Below the pieces are notes generated by a model. It did not search any database and was not told the origin of the DNA. It worked only from the letters and a program-made list of their open reading frames with translations. Of a DNA stretch of 64,000 bases, positions 9,529-19,416 are shown in pieces (position 1 is the stretch's first letter; each line of letters opens with the position of its first letter). Source of the DNA: Maritimibacter sp. (lineage in GTDB: Bacteria > Pseudomonadota > Alphaproteobacteria > Rhodobacterales > Rhodobacteraceae); NCBI GenBank assembly GCA_002695005.1, contig NZNT01000006.1:1-64000 (forward strand), read 5' to 3'. The translations under genes were made by a program, and so were the position numbers.

Positions 9529-9872
9529 CGAGCCGCCGCGCCGCGGTCAAACGGCACCCAATTCTGTTCGCCGGCTTCGTGTTGGCGCTCGTCGCGGTCG
9601 TGCTCTTCACCGCGCGCACCGTCCACGACGCCATCCGGTGGGACGACTATTTCGGCCACGAACCCGAGATCGCGGGATGGATGACACCGCGCTACATTGT
9701 GCGCACCTGGAACGTGCCGCCGGAGATTCTCGCCGAAGTGCTGGACATTGAACCGGGCGAGGCCCCGCGCAAGACGATCAGCGAACTGGCGGTGGAACGC
9801 GGCGAAACGCCACCTGAGCTGGCCGACCGGATCGAAACGGTGATCGAAGCTTGGCGCGAGGGCGGACAATGA
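9525..9872 (+). CDS. Small inner-membrane protein of unknown function
   Basis: The 115-residue protein has one N-terminal transmembrane helix (about 12-32, HPILFAGFVLALVAVVLF) followed by a soluble part rich in acidic residues and helices, probably periplasmic. It overlaps the VWA gene by ATGA at its start and the DedA gene by ATGA at its end, so it is translationally coupled to both. I do not recognise a family beyond conserved hypothetical proteins of Rhodobacteraceae. Tight coupling between a VWA protein and a DedA transporter hints at a membrane-associated role. Confidence 0.8.
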   Translation: MTSRRAAVKRHPILFAGFVLALVAVVLFTARTVHDAIRWDDYFGHEPEIAGWMTPRYIVRTWNVPPEILAEVLDIEPGEAPRKTISELAVERGETPPELADRIETVIEAWREGGQ

Positions 9873-10468
9873 GCGCCGAAGCCCTGTTGGCCCTCGTGCC
9901 CACCTACGGTGTCGCAGTGCTGGCAATCGCCACCTTCCTGTCGTGCATCGCGATGCCGATCCCCGCCTCGCTTATCATGCTTGCGGGCGGGGCCTTTGCC
10001 GCCGGTGGCGACATCGCGCTGGCCCCGGCACTCATCGCCTGTCTGGCCGGGGCCATCCTCGGCGATCAGGCGGGTTACCTCATCGGAGCGCGGGGCGCTC
10101 CCCTTATCGACCGGATCGAGGCGCAGCACCCGGCCCGCGCTGTCCTGATCGTCCGGGCCCGCAATTTCTCGGCCCGCTGGGGTGCGCCCGGCGTGTTCTT
10201 TTCGCGCTGGCTGGTCAGCCCGCTCGGGCCCTATGTGAACCTCCTGTCCGGCGCATCGCGCGCAGTCTGGCCCGTGTTCACGACCTGGAGCGTCGCGGGC
10301 GAAGTCGTCTGGGTCTCGATATACATCGGTCTGGGCTACGCCTACTCCGGTTACATCGCGGAAATTGCCGAGGTCGCGGGCAATTTCGTGGGTCTGCTCG
10401 TGGCCATCGTCCTCGCGCTCGCTCTCGGACGCGTTATCTGGGTGCGCGTGACGCCTCAATCCACTTGA
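9869..10468 (+). CDS. DedA-family membrane protein
   Basis: A 199-residue polytopic protein with the DedA/SNARE-associated (VTT) domain. It has an N-terminal reentrant segment with CIAMPIPASLIMLAGGAFAAGG, the conserved GDQAGYLIG segment, the family motif around FFSRWLVSPLGPYVNLLSG (with the functionally important Arg), and a C-terminal hydrophobic helix. DedA proteins include undecaprenyl-phosphate and phospholipid flippases and affect proton-motive force and envelope resistance. The start at 9869 overlaps the previous stop by ATGA. The exact lipid substrate is unknown. Confidence 0.9.
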   Translation: MSAEALLALVPTYGVAVLAIATFLSCIAMPIPASLIMLAGGAFAAGGDIALAPALIACLAGAILGDQAGYLIGARGAPLIDRIEAQHPARAVLIVRARNFSARWGAPGVFFSRWLVSPLGPYVNLLSGASRAVWPVFTTWSVAGEVVWVSIYIGLGYAYSGYIAEIAEVAGNFVGLLVAIVLALALGRVIWVRVTPQST

Positions 10469-10499
10469 TTGCCGCCCCCGCACGCCCCCATATCGTTCC

Positions 10500-11183
10500 A
10501 TGCTCAAGTTCACACCGATCCTGATCGCCCTGCTGTACGGCTTCGCCATGTGGTGGTTCTCCGCGTGGCGCCTGCGCCATGAGCTCGACGCCAAGTCGAC
10601 CGAGCTGGCCGACGGCAAGCTCAAGGGATTGACCGACAGGATGGCAAACGCGCTCGACCTGCCGCGCATCAAGGTGAATATCTACGAGATCGACCCCGTG
10701 AACGGCCTTGCGGCACCCGACGGACGCATCTTCATCACGCGCGGCTTCTATGACCAGTATCGCCAAGGCAAGGTCAGCGCGGAAGAGATGGCGAGCGTCA
10801 TCGCGCATGAACTGGGGCACGTCGCGCTTGGCCATGCGCGACGCCGCATGATCGACTTTTCCGGACAGAACGCGTTGCGAACGGCACTCATTCTGGTGCT
10901 GGGCCGCTTCATTCCGGGGCTCGGCCAGGCGATCGCCGGTGTCCTCACCTCGATGCTCGCCGCCCGTCTCTCTCGCTCGGACGAGTATGAGGCGGATGCC
11001 TATGCCACCGCCCTGCTCATCAAGTCGGGAATCGGCACGACCGCGCAGAAATCGCTGTTCACAAAACTCGAAGCCCTGACCGGGTCACGCGGACGCGGCC
11101 AACCCGCTTGGCTCCTGAGCCACCCCAAGGTCGAGCAGCGTATCGCCGCCATCGAAGCGAATGAGGCGAAGTGGGCCCGCTGA
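10500..11183 (+). CDS. M48-family zinc metallopeptidase, membrane anchored
   Basis: The 227-residue protein has an N-terminal transmembrane anchor (about 4-20), the zinc-binding motif HELGH (103-107) and the third ligand region DEYEADAYA (Glu near 164). A second hydrophobic stretch (about 128-152) lies between them, as in HtpX/BepA-type peptidases. The protein lacks the long N-terminal domain of HtpX. It is likely an inner-membrane or periplasm-facing protease for misfolded proteins. It ends 84 bases before the convergent PIN gene, with a hairpin between. Confidence 0.88.
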   Translation: MLKFTPILIALLYGFAMWWFSAWRLRHELDAKSTELADGKLKGLTDRMANALDLPRIKVNIYEIDPVNGLAAPDGRIFITRGFYDQYRQGKVSAEEMASVIAHELGHVALGHARRRMIDFSGQNALRTALILVLGRFIPGLGQAIAGVLTSMLAARLSRSDEYEADAYATALLIKSGIGTTAQKSLFTKLEALTGSRGRGQPAWLLSHPKVEQRIAAIEANEAKWAR

Positions 11184-11240
11184 CTTCTGCCCCACCGCGA
11201 CACCCGGCCGAAGGGCCAGACGTCGCCTCACCTGTGCCCG

Positions 11241-11261
11241 CGCAAGCTTGCTCCGCTTGCG
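11241..11261. terminator. Possible bidirectional hairpin terminator between convergent genes
   Basis: CGCAAGC (11241-11247) and GCTTGCG (11255-11261) form a perfect 7-bp stem around a 7-nt loop, between the convergent M48 and PIN genes. No T-run follows on either strand, so it may end transcription poorly or simply stabilise the 3' ends. Confidence 0.35.
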
Positions 11262-11267
11262 AAGGTG

Positions 11268-11825
11268 TCAGTCGAAGCGGCCTGTGGCCTCCAACGCCTT
11301 TCCCAGCCGCGGCATCCGCGCCTTTTTCATAAGCGCCCGGATTCGCCAATCTTCGCCCGACAACCGCCGCGCCTCTGCCAACACCCGCGCAGCGACGGCG
11401 ACTACGCGGTCCGGCGCCTCCTCCAGACACCCCAACACGAACGGGTCCGGGCTGGCCAAAGCCACGCCTTCATGCCCCAGATACTGCCGGGGGAAGTCCT
11501 TGATATTGAGCGTGAGCAGCACGTCCGACGACCCGGCGATGGCCGCGGCCAGAACATGCACGTCATTCGGGTCAGGAAGCGACAGACGCGACAGATCCCG
11601 CCCGCGCGGCTCGACCGAGGCGCCCGGCCAGTCCGCCTCGACCAACGCGATCTCTCCCCGCGCGAGCGCCTCCTGCCCCGGCCCGAGCCTACCGGCGGCC
11701 CGCGCCCATTCCTCCAGGATTCGCGCGCTCCATTGCGGCTCGAACAACCCCTCGCGCGCGCAGCCCAGCACCACCTCCCGCATTACGGTCGGATAAAGCA
11801 CGCAGGCGTCGATCAGAACCTTCAC
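11268..11825 (-). CDS. PIN-domain protein (putative ribonuclease)
   Basis: The 185-residue protein opens with MKVLIDACVLYPTVMREVVL, with the first catalytic Asp of a PIN nuclease in IDACVL, and later carries LPDPNDVHVLAAAI and LTLNIKDFP, the other acidic positions of the four-acid Mg site. PIN domains are often toxins in toxin-antitoxin pairs, but no small antitoxin gene adjoins it. Instead it overlaps the rRNA methyltransferase gene upstream by 4 bases, so a solitary RNA-processing role is more likely. It is typical of Rhodobacteraceae PIN proteins of this length. Confidence 0.85.
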   Translation of the reverse strand: MKVLIDACVLYPTVMREVVLGCAREGLFEPQWSARILEEWARAAGRLGPGQEALARGEIALVEADWPGASVEPRGRDLSRLSLPDPNDVHVLAAAIAGSSDVLLTLNIKDFPRQYLGHEGVALASPDPFVLGCLEEAPDRVVAVAARVLAEARRLSGEDWRIRALMKKARMPRLGKALEATGRFD

Positions 11826-13018
11826 GCGGTGAGCCGGTAGAAAAGCGCCTTGAGATATCCGCTCTCGGCCAGCGCGGGATGCTGCGGGTGGTCAGGCCCG
11901 GCAAACCCGGTGTGGATGAGCTGCGCACCGCGCCCGGCACGTCCGATTCCGCGATTGCAGGCCCCCCGAAATCGATCGAGGTCCGCGGCATGGGAGCATG
12001 AACAGAGCCCGAGGTATCCACCGGGCGCAACCAGCGGCGCGGCCAGCTTGGCGATCCGCTCATAGGCGCGCAGCCCCGCTTCAAGCGCGGGCTTGTTGGG
12101 CGCGAAGGCCGGCGGGTCGCAAATGACCACGTCAAAGGTCTCGCCCGCCGCACCAAGATCACCCAGCACGTCGAATGCATCGCCCTGCCGGGTCTCGAAC
12201 CGTTCCCCGACCCCGCCTGCGTCCGCGCCTTGCGTCGCGAGGTCCAGCGCGGGGGCAGACCCGTCGACAGCCAGAGCCGATGCAGCCCCATTCGCCAGCG
12301 CGGCGAGCGAAAAGCCCCCGACATGGGAAAACACGTCAAGCACGCGCGCGCCGTCGGCCAGCCCCGCCGCAAACGCATGATTGGGCCTCTGGTCAAAAAA
12401 CAGTCCGGTTTTCTGCCCGCCCAAAAGGTCCGCCAAGTAGGTCGCGCCGTTCATCGGCACTGCCACCGGCGCGTCGAGTGCACCGCGCATTACCGTGACA
12501 CCCTCGTCCAGACCTTCGAGCCCCCGCGCGCGCCCTGATGCGTTCTTGACGACGGTCGTCACCCCCGTCACCTCGACCAACGCATCAGCCAAGGCATCGA
12601 ACAGGACTTCGGCCCAGGCCGCATTCGGCTGAATCACCGCGACATCACCGAACCGGTCGATCACCAAGCCCGGCAAACCATCCGCCTCCGCATGGATGAG
12701 CCGGTAGTACGGCGCATCGAACAGCCGCTCCCGGTGCGCCAGCGCAAGCGCCAGTTTGCCTGCGATCCAGTCTTGGTCAATCACCGCTTCCGGGTCGCGG
12801 TCGAGCATCCGCGCAAAAATGCGGGAGTTCGGGTTCACCGCCACCGTCCCCAGCGCCGCACGTTCACTGTCTTCCAGCCGCGCGATGGTGCCGGGGGCGA
12901 GCGCTTTGGTGCGCCGGTCGGTCACGAGTTCATTGTCGTAGACCCACGGCGCACCATGCCGGATGGCGCGGGCGTTGGCCTTGGGTTTGAGGCGGATCGA
13001 AGGACGGTTTTCGGTCAT
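11822..13018 (-). CDS. rlmI: Class I rRNA methyltransferase, RlmI (YccW)-like
   Basis: The 398-residue protein has an N-terminal PUA-type RNA-binding domain (1-75, RLKPKANARAIRHGAPWVYDNEL), a middle EEHEE-type subdomain, then a Rossmann methyltransferase. Motifs include FFDQRPNH, VLDVFSHVGGFSLAAL (motif I), DGSAPAL (motif II) and VICDPPAFAP (motif IV, DPP). RlmI-type enzymes make 5-methylcytosine at 23S rRNA position 1962; in this protein CSCSHA supplies the cysteine region. The start at 13018 is preceded by GGCAGGGGC. It is translationally coupled to the PIN gene and divergent from edd. Confidence 0.88.
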   Translation of the reverse strand: MTENRPSIRLKPKANARAIRHGAPWVYDNELVTDRRTKALAPGTIARLEDSERAALGTVAVNPNSRIFARMLDRDPEAVIDQDWIAGKLALALAHRERLFDAPYYRLIHAEADGLPGLVIDRFGDVAVIQPNAAWAEVLFDALADALVEVTGVTTVVKNASGRARGLEGLDEGVTVMRGALDAPVAVPMNGATYLADLLGGQKTGLFFDQRPNHAFAAGLADGARVLDVFSHVGGFSLAALANGAASALAVDGSAPALDLATQGADAGGVGERFETRQGDAFDVLGDLGAAGETFDVVICDPPAFAPNKPALEAGLRAYERIAKLAAPLVAPGGYLGLCSCSHAADLDRFRGACNRGIGRAGRGAQLIHTGFAGPDHPQHPALAESGYLKALFYRLTA

Positions 13019-13177
13019 GCCCCTGCCTATCCCGTTCGCAATCGCGCGGAAAGACCCATCGCTCACCGGATCGTGTGGCAATCCCGGCAGGCGTCGGGGA
13101 TTCTCTCCTGACACGACAGCCCAACATGTTAGCCTGTCCCTGAAGCATGCGCGCTCGGCCTCTGCCACCGCTGGGTT

Positions 13178-13189
13178 GTTAGCGCTAAC
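13178..13189. promoter_or_regulatory. LacI-family-type operator upstream of edd-eda
   Basis: GTTAGCGCTAAC is a perfect 12-bp palindrome with the central CG-type symmetry typical of LacI-family regulators. It lies 51 bases before the edd start, in the region where the promoter should be. Its placement points to sugar-responsive repression of the Entner-Doudoroff genes. No LacI-family gene is encoded in the window, so the regulator is unknown. Confidence 0.6.
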
Positions 13190-13239
13190 CGAACGTGATA
13201 AGCGACAGCGAACGTCGCGCGATATCAGGAGTGAACGCC

Positions 13240-15045
<1,806 letters not shown>

Positions 15046-15054
15046 GGAGCCACC

Positions 15055-15696
15055 ATGACCCCAGCCGAAGCCTCCGCCCGCGCCGCCGAAATCTGCAACC
15101 TCGCGCCCATCGTTCCGGTCCTCATCGTCGATGATGTGGCCCATGCCGGCCCCCTCGCGGCAGCACTCATCGCGGGCGGCCTCCCGGCCCTCGAGGTCAC
15201 ATTGCGCACGGATGCCGCGCTCGAGGTGATCGCGGAAATGGCCAGGGCCGAAGGCGGCGTGGTCGGGGCGGGCACGCTCCTCACGCCCGCGGATGTGAAA
15301 AAGGCCAAGGACGCCGGGGCACAATTCGGGGTATCGCCCGGCGCGACCGACCGGCTGCTCGACGCCTGTGAAGAGGCCGACCTTCCGCTCCTGCCGGGCG
15401 CATCCTCGGCCTCCGAAGCCATGCGGCTCCTCGAACGCGGCTACACGGTTCAGAAGTTCTTCCCGGCAGGGCCCGCCGGTGGTCCTGCGTTTCTCAAGGC
15501 GCTCGCCTCGCCCCTGCCGCAGGTGCGCTTTTGTCCGACCGGGGGCGTGAGCCCGTCCAACGCGCGCGAATACCTCTCGCTGTCCAACGTCATCTGCGCC
15601 GGCGGCTCATGGGTAGCACCGACCGAGATGTTCAAGGCCGGCGACTGGGCCGGGATCGAACGGCTGGCCGCCGAAGCCGCCGCGCTGCCGCGCTAA
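15055..15696 (+). CDS. eda: KDPG aldolase (2-dehydro-3-deoxy-phosphogluconate aldolase)
   Basis: Cleaves KDPG to pyruvate and glyceraldehyde 3-phosphate. The 213-residue class I aldolase shows the active-site Glu in ALEVTLR (Glu47), the phosphate-site GAGTL, and the Schiff-base Lys134 in VQKFFPAGPAGG, followed by FCPTGGVS. AAGGAGCCACC precedes the ATG, 9 bases after edd. Together with edd this gives a complete pathway from 6-phosphogluconate; zwf and pgl are not in the window. Confidence 0.97.
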   Translation: MTPAEASARAAEICNLAPIVPVLIVDDVAHAGPLAAALIAGGLPALEVTLRTDAALEVIAEMARAEGGVVGAGTLLTPADVKKAKDAGAQFGVSPGATDRLLDACEEADLPLLPGASSASEAMRLLERGYTVQKFFPAGPAGGPAFLKALASPLPQVRFCPTGGVSPSNAREYLSLSNVICAGGSWVAPTEMFKAGDWAGIERLAAEAAALPR

Positions 15697-15700
15697 GACT

Positions 15701-15976
15701 TCAGCTCGTTTTACGCCGCCCCTTGGCGCCCCCGCGCCGACCGGGTGCGTTGGTCATCGTTGTCATGCCTTCCTTGAGCACCTGTGTCATCGGGTGATCC
15801 GGATGGGCATCCGCGTGGGTCTCAAGCATCACGCCGATCTCCTCCGCCCCGATCCGTCGACTGCGCTGCCCGATCACCCAGTCCAGGAAAATGCTCCGGC
15901 ATTCCTCGGGCGTAATCCCTTCGATCCGGTAGGATTCGGCGATCAGTCCGACGGGGTCGATTTCTTCTGGCGTCAT
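15701..15976 (-). CDS. Conserved hypothetical protein (91 residues)
   Basis: A small soluble protein, acidic at its N terminus (MTPEEIDPVGLIAESYRIEG) and strongly basic at its C terminus (RRGGAKGRRKTS). Its ATG overlaps the glnE stop codon by ATGA, so it is probably co-translated with glnE. The ITPEECRSIFLDWVIG segment looks like a helical pair. I do not recognise a described family; such glnE-linked small proteins occur in Rhodobacteraceae. Its stop is 4 bases from the convergent eda stop. Confidence 0.75.
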   Translation of the reverse strand: MTPEEIDPVGLIAESYRIEGITPEECRSIFLDWVIGQRSRRIGAEEIGVMLETHADAHPDHPMTQVLKEGMTTMTNAPGRRGGAKGRRKTS

Positions 15977-18756
15977 GTCACGTCTCCGGGTCTGCGCGCG
16001 AGGATGGCTTCGATGGCATCATGGGCGCGACGGGTGCAGCCCGTCACGGTTTCGGCCAATCCTTCGGCGTCGTCCACCTCCATCGTACGATAGAGGAAAT
16101 CGCGCCCGCCCTGCCCGACCGCATCAAGGTCCAGCCGGTCCTCGGTCAGCAGCTTGGCCGCGCTCTGCACTTTGCGCAGGGTCGCATAGGCGACGTTGAG
16201 CGACTCGGCCTCCTCGCGTGTGATCCAGCCGATTCCGACGCCTGCCTCGATCTGTTCGGCAGTATCGCGCGGCGTGCCGGGGGCGAGAACGGCGGCACAT
16301 TGCGCAACCAGTTCGATATCCTGAAGCCGCCCCGGCCCGACTTTCGGCTCCATCGGCCCGCCGTCGCCCTTGGCCCCCGCGATGCGCGCGCGCATCTCGA
16401 CGACATCCGCGATGGTCTTCTCCGCATCACGCTCGGCCTGAAGCACCTCGGACCGGATCTCCTCCACCGCCTCGGCCAGTTCCGGCGTACCGACAACCGG
16501 ACGCGCGCGGGTCAAGGCGAGATGCTCCCATGTCCAGGCTTCCTCGCGCTGATAGGCCGAGAATGAGGCGAGCGAAGTGGCCACCGGACCCTGCCGGCCT
16601 GACGGGCGCAGGCGCATGTCGACTTCGTACAGCCGGCCCTCCGGCATCTGGGCGGAAAGCGCCGTGACCATCGCCTGCGTAAGGCGTGAGTAATAGGCTC
16701 GCGCGCCAAGCGGCTTGCGCCCCTCGGACATGGCATCGCCCGGCGCATCGTAGATCACGATCAGATCGAGGTCGGAACTCGCCGTCACGGTGCGCGCGCC
16801 CAGCGATCCCATCCCGAGCAGAACCGCCCCGCGCCCGGGCCCGTCCCCATGCTTGCGCGCAAATTCGGCGGTCACGATGGGCCAGAGCGTCTGAACCACG
16901 GCATCCGCGAGGTCGGCGTAGTCCAGCGCGGCCTCCTCCGGCGGTGTGAGACCGCGCAGGAGGTGCACGCCAATGCGGAAATGCCATTCCTTCATCCAGC
17001 GCCGCGCCCCATCGAGCTTCGCCTCGTAATCCGGCAGAGCCTCCAGTGTCTCGGACAGGTCGGCGGCAAGCCCTGTGACACCGGGCCATTTCGAGAAGAA
17101 ATCCCCGCCCAGCACGGCGTCCAACACCTGTGCATTGCGACCGAGATAGACCGACAGCGCGGGTGCCGTCGCCGCGATATCGACGATCAGGTCGACCAAG
17201 GGCGGGTTCGCGTCGAACAGGGAAAACAATTGAACACCGGCAGGCAAGCCCCCGAGAAACTTGTCGAAATTCACCAGAGCCTCGCGGGGACGAGCCGCGC
17301 CTTTCAGCCGTGCAATCAGGTCGGGCTTCAGCCGGTCGAAAATCTCCACCGCTCGCGATGATCGGAGCGCCGGATAGGATTTCCACCCCTCCACGATCTC
17401 GGCGTCTTCCGGGTCGAGTTCCTCGGCCTCCGGTGTCTCTCCCGGTGCGAAGAACCCCTCGGTCAGTTCGTGGACTTCGACAAGTGCGTCGCTCAACTCA
17501 CGCTCCAGCGTCTCGACATCCCGGTCCATCATCGCCGCGAGCCGGGCGAACCCCTTGTCAGAATTGGGCAGGTCATGAGTCTGGGCGTCGCGCACCATCT
17601 GCACCCGGTGCTCCACCTCGCGGTGAAAGCGGTAGTGGCGCGTGAGCGTCTCGGCCACGTCCTTGGGCACCCAGCCCTTGTCCGCCAGCGCCGCCAGCCC
17701 TTCGACCGTACCGCGCAGGCGGAGGTCAGGGTCGCGCCCGCCCGCGATGAGCTGTCTCGTCTGGGTGAAGAACTCGATCTCGCGGATACCGCCGCGACCC
17801 AGCTTCATGTCGTGTCCGGGCAGCGTAATCGGCCCGCCCAGCCCTTTGTGCTCGCGGATACGCAGCCGCATGTCGTGCGCGTCTTGGATCGCGGCGAAGT
17901 CGAGGTGCTTGCGGTAGACAAAGGGCTTCAGCCGCTTGAGATAGGCCCACCCGGCCTCGATATCCCCCGCGCACGGCCGCGCCTTGATGTGCGCCGCCCG
18001 CTCCCAGGTCCGCCCAACGCTCTCGTAATACCGCTCCGCCGCCTCCATCGAGATGATGACCGGGGTGACGGACGGATCGGGCCGAAGGCGCAGGTCCGTT
18101 CGAAAGACATAACCGTCCGCCGTGTTCTCGGACAGCATCGCCGACATCCGGCGCACGGCCCTGATCAGGCTCGCGCGCGCATCGTGGAAATCGTCCTCAT
18201 CGTAGCGGTCGTCATCGAACAACATGATGAGGTCGATGTCGGAGGAATAGTTAAGCTCCCCTGCCCCCATCTTGCCCATGGCGAGCGCCATCGCCCCGCC
18301 GGCGGTCGGGATGTCATCCTCCGTCGCGCCCGGCAGTTTGCGCCTCGCGATCTCTTGCCCGACCTGGAACTTGAGCGCGCGGTCGGTCGCGTCGCCTGCA
18401 AAGTCGGTCAGCGCGCCGGTCACCTGCTCCAGCGACCAGACCCCCGCGAGATCGGCAAGGCCGGTGTAGAGCGCCACCTGCCGTTTCGCTTGCCGCAGCG
18501 ACGCGGACAGCGCGTTGGCACTGTCACCCCCGATCTCGACCGAACCCATGACTTCCGCCGGGTCACGGGCGAGTGTGGCGCGCAGCCAGTCGCCTTCTTT
18601 CTCCATCAACCCCTTGAGATAGGGCGAACAGCCCGCAGCCCCCGCCAGCACCTCCCGCACTTCAGGTGCGAGGTCTGCGAAGCGTTCGGCGATTTCGGCG
18701 GCGGGATCGTCCTCGAACGGACGCGGGGAACGAGTGATCTGGGAAGCGAATGTCAT
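15973..18756 (-). CDS. glnE: Bifunctional glutamine synthetase adenylyltransferase/deadenylase
   Basis: Adds and removes AMP on glutamine synthetase in response to nitrogen status through PII. The 927-residue protein has the two nucleotidyltransferase halves of GlnE: GKMGAGELNYSSDIDL (161-176) in the deadenylylating half and GMGSLGARTVTASSDLDL (648-665) in the adenylylating half, each followed by a helical GlnD-PII uridylyltransferase-like region (VEHRVQMVRDAQTHDLP). The start at 18756 is chosen from the conserved N-terminal length; it lacks a strong ribosome site, and the long upstream extension is non-coding. It is coupled to the small downstream gene by ATGA. Confidence 0.95.
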   Translation of the reverse strand: MTFASQITRSPRPFEDDPAAEIAERFADLAPEVREVLAGAAGCSPYLKGLMEKEGDWLRATLARDPAEVMGSVEIGGDSANALSASLRQAKRQVALYTGLADLAGVWSLEQVTGALTDFAGDATDRALKFQVGQEIARRKLPGATEDDIPTAGGAMALAMGKMGAGELNYSSDIDLIMLFDDDRYDEDDFHDARASLIRAVRRMSAMLSENTADGYVFRTDLRLRPDPSVTPVIISMEAAERYYESVGRTWERAAHIKARPCAGDIEAGWAYLKRLKPFVYRKHLDFAAIQDAHDMRLRIREHKGLGGPITLPGHDMKLGRGGIREIEFFTQTRQLIAGGRDPDLRLRGTVEGLAALADKGWVPKDVAETLTRHYRFHREVEHRVQMVRDAQTHDLPNSDKGFARLAAMMDRDVETLERELSDALVEVHELTEGFFAPGETPEAEELDPEDAEIVEGWKSYPALRSSRAVEIFDRLKPDLIARLKGAARPREALVNFDKFLGGLPAGVQLFSLFDANPPLVDLIVDIAATAPALSVYLGRNAQVLDAVLGGDFFSKWPGVTGLAADLSETLEALPDYEAKLDGARRWMKEWHFRIGVHLLRGLTPPEEAALDYADLADAVVQTLWPIVTAEFARKHGDGPGRGAVLLGMGSLGARTVTASSDLDLIVIYDAPGDAMSEGRKPLGARAYYSRLTQAMVTALSAQMPEGRLYEVDMRLRPSGRQGPVATSLASFSAYQREEAWTWEHLALTRARPVVGTPELAEAVEEIRSEVLQAERDAEKTIADVVEMRARIAGAKGDGGPMEPKVGPGRLQDIELVAQCAAVLAPGTPRDTAEQIEAGVGIGWITREEAESLNVAYATLRKVQSAAKLLTEDRLDLDAVGQGGRDFLYRTMEVDDAEGLAETVTGCTRRAHDAIEAILARRPGDVT

Positions 18757-18819
18757 GGCGCGGAGATTGGCCGGGGGGCCCGGGGTGGTCAAGCGGATCA
18801 CGCCATGCATAGTGCCCTC

Positions 18820-19290
18820 ATGAGCAAGTCTTTGAAACGTGTGGAACGGGCCGCAGCCGAGGCCGGGCTGGACATTACCATCCTCGAAATGGCCGATGGC
18901 ACGCGCACGGCGGCGGACGCTGCAACAGCAGCCGGGTGCGAGATCGACCAGATCGTGAAGTCCATCATTTTCCGGGGCGAGGAAGACGGACGCGCGCTGC
19001 TGTTCCTCACCGCCGGCGGCAATCGCGTGGACGACGCCAAGGCCTCCGCCGTCGCGGGAGAAGCGCTCGGCAAGGCCGATGCCGGCTTGATCCGGGCACA
19101 GACCGGATTCGCCATCGGTGGCGTGGCGCCCATCGGCCACCTCAACCCGATCCGCGCGTTCATGGACCCGCGACTGCTCGATTTCGACGTGATCTGGGCC
19201 GCCGCTGGCACGCCAAGGCATATCTTTTCCGTCGATCCGCGCGAAATCGAGCGCCTGACATCTGCGCAAGTCACTGATTTCATTGCCTGA
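18820..19290 (+). CDS. YbaK/EbsC-family deacylase (ProX-like)
   Basis: A 156-residue YbaK/ProX domain protein. These trans-editing hydrolases remove wrongly attached amino acids from tRNAs such as Cys- or Ala-tRNAPro. Visible family features are the QIVKSIIFR segment with the conserved Lys, LLFLTAGGNRVD, and AIGGVAPIGHLNPIRAFMDPRLL, which form the substrate pocket. I chose the ATG at 18820 (MSKSLKRVERAA); an in-frame ATG 5 codons upstream at 18805 is also possible. It is divergent from glnE with a spacer of about 60 bases. Confidence 0.88.
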   Translation: MSKSLKRVERAAAEAGLDITILEMADGTRTAADAATAAGCEIDQIVKSIIFRGEEDGRALLFLTAGGNRVDDAKASAVAGEALGKADAGLIRAQTGFAIGGVAPIGHLNPIRAFMDPRLLDFDVIWAAAGTPRHIFSVDPREIERLTSAQVTDFIA

Positions 19291-19298
19291 CGAAAAAT

Positions 19299-19319
19299 AA
19301 TGTGAAAGCCATTCACATT
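19299..19319. promoter_or_regulatory. Palindromic operator 1 upstream of the DUF2852 gene
   Basis: AATGTGAA (19299-19306) and TTCACATT (19312-19319) are perfect inverted arms around AGCCA. A near-identical site lies 58 bases downstream. The TGTGA/TCACA arms resemble CRP sites, but the spacer between them is 7, not 6. Confidence 0.65.
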
Positions 19320-19357
19320 TTTCCTTGAAAGTGCGGGGTGCGGTCCCGATCTTGGTA

Positions 19358-19376
19358 ATGTGAAAGCAATTCACAT
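19358..19376. promoter_or_regulatory. Palindromic operator 2 upstream of the DUF2852 gene
   Basis: ATGTGAA (19358-19364) and TTCACAT (19370-19376) flank AGCAA, the same design as the site at 19299-19319. It ends 40 bases before the DUF2852 start, and a TTGAAA hexamer (19325-19330) lies between the two sites, so a regulator bound here could occlude the promoter. Confidence 0.65.
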
Positions 19377-19416
19377 CGCATCAAACACCGCACCTTCCGT
19401 GCAGAAAGGAAACAAG

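Noticed and set aside
11268-11825. PIN protein as the toxin of a toxin-antitoxin pair
   Set aside because: No small antitoxin gene lies next to it. It overlaps an rRNA methyltransferase gene instead.
17470-18804. Long plus-strand frame opposite glnE
   Set aside because: It is the antisense of the well-supported glnE frame. It has no ribosome site, and only its 3' part, from 18820, matches a known family.
19299-19376. CRP binding sites
   Set aside because: The TGTGA/TCACA arms fit, but the spacing is 7 in both copies instead of 6, so a different regulator is more likely.
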